From NCBI GenBank assembly GCA_036172665.1, contig JAYKNF010000015.1, positions 496,001 through 560,000 on the forward strand: a stretch of DNA of 64,000 nt. Direction: 5' to 3'. This document shows positions 59,180 to 64,000 of the stretch, piece after piece. Positions within the stretch are counted from its first letter, which is position 1. Every line of letters starts with the position of its first letter. A model generated the notes under the pieces. It did not search any database. It was not told the origin of the DNA and saw only the letters and a program-made list of their open reading frames with translations. The position numbers and the translations under genes are program-made. The stretch comes from Prosopocoilus inquinatus. Lineage: Eukaryota > Arthropoda > Insecta > Coleoptera > Lucanidae.

Positions 59180-59186
59180 TTGTGCG
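59180..59186. other. Junction between the 149-bp satellite and the 120-bp spacer repeats
   Basis: The last monomer matches the satellite through agctggaaatagatttg (ending at 59182). A satellite monomer would continue with aacgaa, but the sequence changes to gcggcggcggaaaatcgcg, which is the interior of the 120-bp repeat. Both repeats are cut mid-unit, with no spacer between them and little or no microhomology. I saw no target-site duplication or transposon end. It is either a real recombination junction or, less likely, an assembly join. Confidence 0.85.
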
Positions 59187-60130
59187 GCGGCGGAAAATCG
59201 CGTCGGCTTGATTTTTCGATAGAAGATGGCGCTGCAATGATCGAAATCGAACGCGTCGAACGTAAACCCGGATTGTCGCGTATCAAACGAAAGGTCTCGC
59301 GGAGCGGCGACGGAGAATCGCGTCGGTTCGATTTTTCGATTGAAGATGGCGCTGCAATGATCGAAATCGGACGCGTCGAACGTAAACCCGGGTTGTCGCC
59401 CATCAAACGAAAGGTCTCGCCGAGCGGCGACGGAAAATCGCGTCGGTTCGATTTTTCGATCGAGGATGGCGCTGCAATAATCGAAATCGAACGCGTCGAA
59501 CGTAAACCCGGATTGTCGCATATCAAACGAAAGGTCTCGCCGAGCGGCGACGAAAAATCGCGTCGGTTCGATTTTTCGATCGAAGATGGCGCTGCAATGA
59601 TCGAAATCGAACGCGTCGAACGTAAACCCGGATTGTCGCGTATCAAACGAAAGGTCTCGCGGAGCGGCGACGGAGAATCGCGTCGGTTCGATTTTTCGAT
59701 GGAAGATGGCGCTGCAATGATCGAAATCGGACGTAAACCCGGGTTGTCGCCCATCAAACGAAAGGTCTCGCCGAGCGGCGACGGAAAATCGCGTCGGTTC
59801 GATTTTTCGATCGAAGATGGCGCTGCAATAATCGAAATCGAACGCGTCGAATGTAAACCCGGATTGTCGCGTATCAAACGAAAGGTCTCGCCGAGCGGCG
59901 ACGGAAAATCGCGTCGGTTCGATTTTTCGATCGAAGATGGCGCTGCAATGATCGAAACTGGACGCGTCGAACTTAAACCCGGGTTGTCGCGCATCAAACG
60001 AAATGTCTCGCCGAGCGGCGACGGAAAATCGCGTCGGTTCGATTTTTCGATCGAAGATGGCGCTGCAATGATCGAAACTGGACGCATCGAACGTAAACCC
60101 GGGTTGTCGCGTATCAAACGAAAGGACTCG
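59184..60130 (+). repeat. 120-bp spacer repeat array 1, about 8 copies
   Basis: gaagatggcg recurs every 120 bp from 59222. Each unit contains the 10-bp palindrome TTCGATCGAA (or a near variant), an acgtaaacccgg(a/g)tt segment and aaaggtctcgccgagcgg. One copy near 59728 has lost the 9 bases cgcgtcgaa. A 360-bp super-pattern is visible: units with cggagaatcg near 59310 and 59670. Known: repeats of about this size upstream of a promoter behave as Pol I enhancers in Drosophila and Xenopus rDNA spacers. Enhancer function here is inferred. The long open frames on both strands follow from 120 being a multiple of three. Confidence 0.93.
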
Positions 60131-60265
60131 CCGCGTAAAAGATGGGATCGACGAGGGTTGGTTGGCAACGATCGCGCGACACGCGCAGTAAGGAAACCTT
60201 GACACTTGACATATATAATATTATATCTGTACGGCCAGTCGAGGGGCCGTAGCCCCGGAGATCGG
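60131..60265 (+). promoter_or_regulatory. Putative spacer promoter 1 (Pol I-type, inferred)
   Basis: This block starts at ccgcgtaaaagatgggatcg and ends at ccccggagatcgg. It contains a tandem 7-mer cttgaca/cttgaca (60198-60211), an A/T-rich box (60211-60227) and a stem-loop ACGGCC-8 nt-GGCCGT (60231-60250). It recurs after arrays 2 and 3, and in altered form immediately before the unique leader at 63561. Reiterated promoter copies between spacer repeats are established for animal rDNA. The + direction is inferred because the final copy faces the right end. Confidence 0.6.
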
Positions 60266-60267
60266 AT

Positions 60268-60286
60268 GGGGGTGGGGGGGGTTGGG
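60268..60286 (+). other. G-tract after spacer promoter 1
   Basis: Runs of 5 G, 8 G and 3 G are separated by T and TT, about 18 bp downstream of the ACGGCC stem-loop. They could form a G-quadruplex or favour R-loops if transcribed. The same position carries longer G runs in the other two spacer copies. Confidence 0.8.
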
Positions 60287-61358
60287 CGACGGAAAATCGC
60301 GTCGGTTCGATTTTTCGATCGAAGATGGCGCTGCAATGATCGAAATCGGACGCGTCGCACGTAAACCCGGGTTGTCGCGTATCAAACGAAAGGTCTCGCC
60401 GAGCGGCGTCGGAAAATCGCGTCGGTTCGATTTTTCGATCGAAGATGGCGCTGCAATGATCGAAACTGGACGCGTCGAACGTAAACCCGGGTTGTCGCGC
60501 ATCAAACGAAAGGTCTCGCCGAGCGGCGACGGAAAAACGCGTCGGTTCGATTTTTCAATCGAAGATGGCGCTGCAATGATCGAATCTGGACGCGTCGAAA
60601 GTAAACCCGGGTTGTCGCGCATCAAACGAAAGGTCTCGCCGAGCGGCGACGGAAAATCGCGTCGGTTCGATTTTTCGATCGAAGATGGCGCTGCAATGAT
60701 CGAAACTGGACGCGTCGAACTTAAACCCGGGTTGTCGCGCATCAAACGAAATGTCTCGCCGAGCGGCGACGGAAAATCGCGTCGGTTCGATTTTTCGATC
60801 GAAGATGGCGCTGCAATGATCGAAATCGATCGCGTAGGACGTAAACCCGGATTGTCGCGTATCAAACGAAAGGTCTCGCCCAGCGGCGACGGAAAATCGC
60901 GTCGGTTCGATTTTTCGATCGAAGATGGCGCTGCAATGATCGAAACTGGACGCGTAGAACGTAAACCCGGGTTGTCGCGTATCAAACGAAAGGTCTCGCC
61001 GAGCGGCGACGGAAAATCGCGTCGGTTCGATTTTTCGATCGAAGATGGCGCTGCAATGATCGAAATCGGACGCGTCGAACGTAAACCCGGATTGTCGCCT
61101 ATCAAACGAAAGGTCTCGCCGAGCGGCGACGGAAAATCGCGTCGGTTCGATTTTTCGATCGAAGATGGCGCTGCAATGATCGAAATCGGACGCGTCGAAC
61201 GTAAACCCGGGTTGTCGCGTATCAAACGAAAGGTCTCGCCGAGCGGCGACGGAAAATCGCGTCGGTTCGATTTCTCGATCGAAGATGGCGCTGCAATGAT
61301 CGAAACTGGACTCGTCGAACGTAAACCCGGGTTGTCGCGTATCAAACGAAAGGTCTCG
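60287..61358 (+). repeat. 120-bp spacer repeat array 2, about 9 copies
   Basis: The unit and orientation match array 1, beginning with cgacggaaaatcgcgtcgg right after the G-tract and ending at aaaggtctcgccgcgtaaaa, where the next promoter block starts. Copies alternate between aaacccgggttgtcgcg and aaacccggattgtcgcg forms and between gatcgaaatcg and gatcgaaactg forms. Copy-to-copy divergence is low, consistent with concerted evolution. Confidence 0.93.
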
Positions 61359-61494
61359 CCGCGTAAAAGATGGGATCGACGAGGGTTGGTTGGCAACGAT
61401 CGCGCGACACGCGCAGTAAGGAACCCTTGACACTTGATACATATAATATTATATCTGTACGGCCAGTCGAGGGGCCGTAGCCCCGGAGATCGGA
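61359..61494 (+). promoter_or_regulatory. Putative spacer promoter 2 (Pol I-type, inferred)
   Basis: This is nearly identical to spacer promoter 1. Visible differences are gaacccttgac for gaaaccttgac and cttgatacatataat for cttgacatatataat, which breaks the second cttgaca repeat. The A/T box is at 61439-61456 and the ACGGCC/GGCCGT stem-loop at 61459-61478. Reuse of the whole block in the same relation to the repeats supports a functional or duplicated unit. Confidence 0.6.
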
Positions 61495-61495
61495 C

Positions 61496-61514
61496 GGGGG
61501 GGGGGGGGGGGGGG
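61496..61514 (+). other. Uninterrupted run of 19 G after spacer promoter 2
   Basis: Nineteen consecutive G are followed by ttggg. It sits at the same place as the interrupted G-tract of copy 1 and the 14-G run of copy 3. Homopolymer length may be inexact in the assembly. Confidence 0.85.
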
Positions 61515-61519
61515 TTGGG

Positions 61520-62469
61520 CGACGGATAATCTCGTCGGTTCGATTTTTCGATCGAAGATGGCGCTGCAATGATCGAAATCGGACGCGTCGAACGTAAACC
61601 CGGGTTGTCGCGTATCAAACGAAAGGTCTCGCCGAGCGGCGACGGAAAATCGCGTTGGTTCGATCTTTCTATCGAAGATGGCGCTGCATTGATCGAAATC
61701 GAACGCGTCGAACGTAAACCCGGATTGTCGCGTATCAAACGAAAGGTCTCGCCGAGCGGCGACGGAAAATCGCGTCGGTTCGATTTTTCGATCGAAGATG
61801 GCGCTGCAATGATCGAAACTGGACGCGTAGAACGTAAACCCGGGTTGTCGCGCATCAAACGAAAGGTCTCGCCGAGCGGCGACGGAAAATCGCGTCGGTT
61901 CGATTTTTCGATCGAAGATGGCGCTGCAATGATCGAAACTGGACGCGTCGATCTTAAACCCGGGTTGTCGCGCATCAAACGAAATGTCTCGTCGAGCGGC
62001 GACGGAAAATCGGGTCGGTTCGATTTTTCGATCGAAGATGGCGCTGCAATAATCGAAATCGGACGCGTCGAACGTAAACCCGGATTGTCGCGTATCAAAC
62101 GAAAGGTTTCGCCGAGCGGCGAGGGAAAATCGCGTCGGTTCGATTTTTTGATCGAAGATGGCGCTCCAATGATCGAAATCGAACGCGTCGACCGTAAACC
62201 CGGATTGCCGCGTATCAAACGAAAGGTCTCGACGAGCGGCGACGGAAAATCGCATCGGTTCGATTTTTCGATCGAAGATGGCGCTGCAATGATCGAAACT
62301 GGACGCGTCGAACGTAAACCCGGGTTGTCGCGCATCAAACGAAAGGTCTCGCCGAGCGGCGACGGAAAATCGCGTCGGTTCGATTTTTCGATCGAAGATG
62401 GCGCTGCAATGATCGAAATCGGACGCGTCGAACGTAAACCCGGATTGTCGCCTATCAAACGAAAGGTCT
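61520..62469 (+). repeat. 120-bp spacer repeat array 3, about 8 copies
   Basis: Same 120-bp unit. It carries slightly more private substitutions than array 2 (for example cgatctttctatcg near 61664, ggcgctccaatg near 62160 and gattgccgcg near 62205). It ends at aaaggtctaaatcgatcgcg, where a different, non-repeated block begins instead of a promoter block. Confidence 0.93.
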
Positions 62470-62589
62470 AAATCGATCGCGTCGAATTCTTTCCGACGTA
62501 CAAGAAAGTAGCTTTACGAACGTAACGTTTACCACATGGCGAGAGATATACGGGGTGATATCGAAAATGTGACACGAACGCGTGTGTAA

Positions 62590-62611
62590 CAGTGAAAAAG
62601 TGTTTCCACTG
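62590..62611. other. Bulged inverted repeat in spacer block copy 1
   Basis: cagtgaaa and tttccactg pair with one bulged C around a short loop (aagtg). The 22 bases are repeated without change at 63326-63347. Confidence 0.55.
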
Positions 62612-62658
62612 AAAAAAAGTAAGTTTAAAAACAACGGAAAACCTCTAAATTCCATTTC

Positions 62659-62682
62659 TCCGATGTTATTCCGGCAATCGGA
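62659..62682. other. TCCGAT/ATCGGA inverted repeat in spacer block copy 1
   Basis: A 6-bp perfect stem surrounds a 12-base loop and is followed by an A-run. The second copy at 63396-63419 keeps the stem but differs at two loop bases. That would fit selection on the stem, although two changes are too few to prove it. Confidence 0.55.
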
Positions 62683-62817
62683 AAAAAGGTTATAAGACGA
62701 TCGCGTCGGCGGCGGCGTCGTTTTGCCGGTTAAATTCTTCACGATTTGCATTGTGCCGTCGCGTGTACGCTCGACCGAACGCGTAGAGATTTTGACGGAG
62801 CTCATTTGAATTTGCCG

Positions 62818-62953
62818 CCGCGTAAAAGATGGGATCGACGAGGGTTGGTTGGCAACGATCGCGCGACACGCGCAGTAAGGAAACCTTGACACTTGACATA
62901 TATAATATTATATCTGTACGGCCAGTCGAGGGGCCGTAGCCCCGGAGATCGGA
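62818..62953 (+). promoter_or_regulatory. Putative spacer promoter 3 (Pol I-type, inferred)
   Basis: Its core matches spacer promoter 1, with cttgacacttgacatata, the A/T box at 62897-62913 and the ACGGCC/GGCCGT stem-loop at 62918-62937. Unlike copies 1 and 2, it is preceded by the ~350-bp block rather than directly by 120-bp repeats, the same arrangement as the terminal promoter at 63561. The segment 62470-63205 therefore looks like a duplicated terminal promoter module. Confidence 0.6.
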
Positions 62954-62954
62954 T

Positions 62955-62968
62955 GGGGGGGGGGGGGG
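62955..62968 (+). other. Run of 14 G after spacer promoter 3
   Basis: Fourteen consecutive G are followed by taatggg, in the same position as the G-tracts of copies 1 and 2. Confidence 0.85.
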
Positions 62969-62975
62969 TAATGGG

Positions 62976-63205
62976 CGACGGAAAATCGCGTCGGTTCGAT
63001 TTTTCGATCGAAGATGTCGCTGCAATGATCGAAATCGGACGCGTCGAACGTTAACCCGGGTTGTCGCGTATCAAACCAAAGGTCTCGCCGAGCGGCGACG
63101 GAAAATCGCGTCGGTTCGATTTTTCCATCGAAGATGGCGCTGCAATGATCGAAAATGGACGCGTCGAACGTAAACCCGGATTGTCGCCTATCAAACGAAA
63201 GGTCT
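62976..63205 (+). repeat. 120-bp spacer repeat array 4, about 2 copies
   Basis: Two units of the 120-bp repeat, starting cgacggaaaatcgcg and ending aaaggtct. They carry several private changes (gaagatgtcgctg, acgttaacccggg, atcaaaccaaagg, gatcgaaaatgg), making this the most diverged and shortest array, next to the terminal promoter. Confidence 0.9.
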
Positions 63206-63560
63206 AAATCGATCGCGTCGAATTCTTTCCGACGTAGAAGAAAGTAGCTTTACGAACGTAACGTTTACCACATGGCGAGAGATATACGGGGTGATATCGA
63301 AAATGTGACACGAACGCGTGTGTAACAGTGAAAAAGTGTTTCCACTGAAAAAAAGTAAGTGTTAAAAACAACTGAAAACCTCCAAATTCCATTTCTCCGA
63401 TGTTACTCCGGTAATCGGAAAAAAGGTTATAAGACGATCGCGTCGGCGGCGGCGGCGGCGTCGTTTTGCCGGTTAAATTCTTCACGATTTGCATTGTGCC
63501 GTCGCGTGTACGCTCGACCGAACGCGTCGAGATTTTGACGGAGCTCATTTGAATTTGCCG
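63206..63560. repeat. Non-satellite spacer block, copy 2 (about 355 bp)
   Basis: This is the second copy of 62470-62817, 7 bp longer. Six of the extra bases come from two more GGC/GCG units near 63443-63461 and one from gttaaaaac versus tttaaaaac. Both inverted repeats are conserved (63326-63347 and 63396-63419). It abuts the terminal promoter. Confidence 0.8.
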
Positions 63561-63673
63561 CCGCGTAAAAGATGGGATCGACGAGGGTTGGTTGGCAACG
63601 ATCGCGCGACACGCGCAGTAAGGAAACCTTGACACTTGACATATGTAATATTATATATCTGTACGGCCAGTCG
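63561..63673 (+). promoter_or_regulatory. Putative terminal (pre-rRNA gene) promoter
   Basis: This is the fourth copy of the promoter block and the last before unique sequence. It matches the spacer promoters from ccgcgtaaaag through acggccagtcg (63663-63673), then diverges completely. Two changes fall in the A/T box: atatgtaat for atatataat, and tatatatctg for tatatctg (a 2-bp insertion). The downstream GGCCGT arm and the G-tract are absent. Loss of similarity just after acggccagtcg suggests that the shared promoter core ends near there and that a start site lies close by. Pol I usage is inferred from layout only. Confidence 0.58.
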
Positions 63674-63726
63674 TGGCGCCGGAGCACCGGTGGTCAGAAG
63701 GGAGGGGGGCGTGCTGCCTATTGACA

Positions 63727-63870
63727 GTGATCTAACCTGAAAGCTACGCGCGAACTCTTTCGCGTGTGTCGTGTTACGCCGGCAGTCGGCCCGGCGGCGG
63801 AGGGAGTACGTGCGCCGCCGGTCGAACGTGACCTAATCTAAAGCCGCCGACGCGATCTCTTTCGCCGCGC
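63727..63870 (+). repeat. Diverged direct repeat inside the leader
   Basis: gtgatctaacctgaaagc (63727) and gtgacctaatctaaagcc (63828) are related. Both are followed by a short CG-rich segment and then actctttcgcg or tctctttcgccg. The spacing is about 101 bp. It looks like an old local duplication. Confidence 0.6.
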
Positions 63871-63892
63871 GGACGCGTTCGAACATAATTTC

Positions 63893-63960
63893 AACCGTAC
63901 ATATTACGTAAATAGATGAATAAAGGAGGCTTTGGATGTTCGTTTGTAATTAAAAAAAAA
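63893..63960 (+). other. A/T-rich stretch with AATAAA-like motif and A-run
   Basis: A sharp A/T-rich island lies in a GC-rich leader. It has gatgaataaagg (AATAAA near 63919) and ends in a run of nine A (63952-63960) before GC-rich sequence resumes. It resembles the 3' tail of a polyadenylated insertion but is too short to assign to any element. Confidence 0.35.
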
Positions 63961-64000
63961 TGCGAGCGCGGGGAGGTCGATTCGTTCGCTCTCCGGCCGG

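Larger units (their letters stand above)
1..59182 (+). repeat. 149-bp tandem satellite array, about 397 monomers
   Basis: The same landmark (ttcctgtgatgtatc or a one-base variant) recurs at 150, 299 and 448, giving a 149-bp period that holds to 59182. Landmarks in most monomers, in order, are gatgtatctaatcgatcc, ttacttatct, tgttatttgacg, ctccagtaactctgat, gagatacgaa, ctcggacgcagc, agctggaaatag, gaacgaaacaacacg and tattagcgttgttcc. All copies lie in the same orientation. I saw no inversion, transposon or unique sequence inside the array, and it runs off the left edge. The period is not a multiple of three and the monomer has stops in all frames, so it is non-coding. Known: arrays of this size and monomer length are typical of centromeric or pericentromeric heterochromatin. 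Inference: this one is too. No family name is recognised. Confidence 0.98.
62470..62817. repeat. Non-satellite spacer block, copy 1 (about 348 bp)
   Basis: This segment begins aatcgatcgcgtcgaattc and ends catttgaatttgccg, just before spacer promoter 3. It recurs at 63206-63560, 736 bp on at its left end and 743 bp on at its right end. It holds two inverted repeats (62590-62611 and 62659-62682), an A-run and a short GGC repeat. No coding potential is convincing. Because it directly precedes a promoter block twice, it may be an upstream control or terminator region. Confidence 0.8.
63674..64000 (+). other. Unique GC-rich leader, candidate start of the 5' external transcribed spacer
   Basis: No similarity to either repeat system. 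It is mostly GC-rich with CpG-dense tracts (cggcccggcggcgg, cgccgcgcggacgcg), interrupted by an A/T-rich stretch at about 63893-63960. It continues past the window. Known: the 5' ETS follows the gene promoter and precedes 18S. The conserved 18S start (CTGGTTGATCCTGCC) is not present, so the identity remains an inference. Confidence 0.5.

Noticed and set aside
1..59182. Hammerhead-ribozyme-like motifs (ctgatga or ctgatgt, then cgaaac, then a helix ending gtt)
   Set aside because: Helix III can be drawn with the ACAAC/GTTGT dyad, but most monomers have T for the essential A after CTGATG. Helix II is not formed beside the core, and the sequence after gtt (cctgtgatg) does not pair with the bases before ctgatg to make helix I.
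1..59182. CENP-B box
   Set aside because: The ttcggacgcagc segment shares only the TTCG start with the mammalian box and lacks the CGGG end.
1..59182. CRISPR array
   Set aside because: The unit is one continuous 149-bp satellite without alternation of fixed repeats and unrelated spacers.
60198..60230. Bacterial-type promoter (TTGACA with TATAAT)
   Set aside because: Both hexamers occur, but they almost touch instead of being about 17 bp apart, and everything else in the window is eukaryotic repeat DNA.
59105..60360. Long minus-strand open frames of 366 and 416 codons
   Set aside because: They overlap each other and a + strand frame in the same 120-bp repeats, and they run into the satellite or the promoter block. 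The repeat length (40 codons) explains them.
60221..62458. 745-codon minus-strand open frame
   Set aside because: It crosses two promoter-like blocks and G-tracts (read as proline runs) as well as the repeats, and competes with open frames on the other strand. There is no recognisable domain, signal or start context.
62455..63687. Minus-strand open frames in the ~350-bp blocks
   Set aside because: They are short, lie in duplicated non-coding spacer, overlap one another in different frames, and include promoter sequence.
63828..63842. Telomeric TTAGG/CCTAA repeat
   Set aside because: Only a single CCTAA occurs, with no tandem run.
59184..64000. Mature 18S, 5.8S or 28S rRNA
   Set aside because: None of the highly conserved rRNA segments I would recognise is present, so only spacer and leader are proposed.

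Overview
This is a eukaryotic, gene-free repeat window with two compartments. I recognise no protein-coding gene, tRNA, mature rRNA, CRISPR array or transposase. Long head-to-tail satellite DNA next to promoter-bearing spacer repeats points to an animal, most likely an insect or other arthropod. The taxon is a low-confidence guess because no conserved coding sequence is present.

Positions 1-59182 (about 92% of the window) are one uninterrupted tandem satellite. Its monomer is 149 bp, measured from repeated landmarks (for example the same site at 150, 299 and 448), giving about 397 copies, all in one orientation. Monomers fall into diagnostic subtypes: A with ctactatg / tttcaacgg / ggactcagca; B with gatttgag / agcagaagctgg; C with agcaggagctgg / agttctgaac; D with agctttaaatag / gtatgagcg. 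These are arranged in higher-order repeats (HORs) whose periods are multiples of 149, corrected by a few diagnostic indels: 2533 (17 monomers), 2393 (16 + 9 bp), 5072 (34 + 6 bp), 4479 (30 + 9 bp), 5662 (38) and 4917 (33). Older dispersed duplications have shifts of 20264, 16232 and 9089.

At 59182-59184 the satellite stops in mid-monomer and a different, more GC-rich repeat system begins. Positions 59184-63560 hold four arrays of a 120-bp repeat (about 8, 9, 8 and 2 copies). The first three arrays are each followed by a conserved ~135-bp block with an A/T-rich box (atatataatattatatc), an ACGGCC/GGCCGT stem-loop and a G-tract. The fourth array is followed by a second copy of a ~350-bp single-copy-type block and then a fourth, diverged version of the promoter block at 63561-63673. 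After that the sequence is unique and GC-rich to the end.

This layout (repeat array, reiterated spacer promoter, final promoter, then unique leader) is the classic architecture of a metazoan ribosomal DNA intergenic spacer (IGS). In that reading the 120-bp repeats are enhancer-type spacer repeats, the three internal blocks are spacer promoters, 63561-63673 is the pre-rRNA gene promoter, and 63674-64000 is the start of the 5' external transcribed spacer (ETS). The assignment is inferred from architecture: no 18S or 28S sequence lies in the window to confirm it. If correct, the window captures a direct boundary between a large satellite block and an rDNA unit, with no 28S 3' end between them.

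The long open frames in the 120-bp arrays exist because 120 is divisible by three, so an open frame stays open through every copy. They occur on both strands in several frames and I do not regard them as genes.
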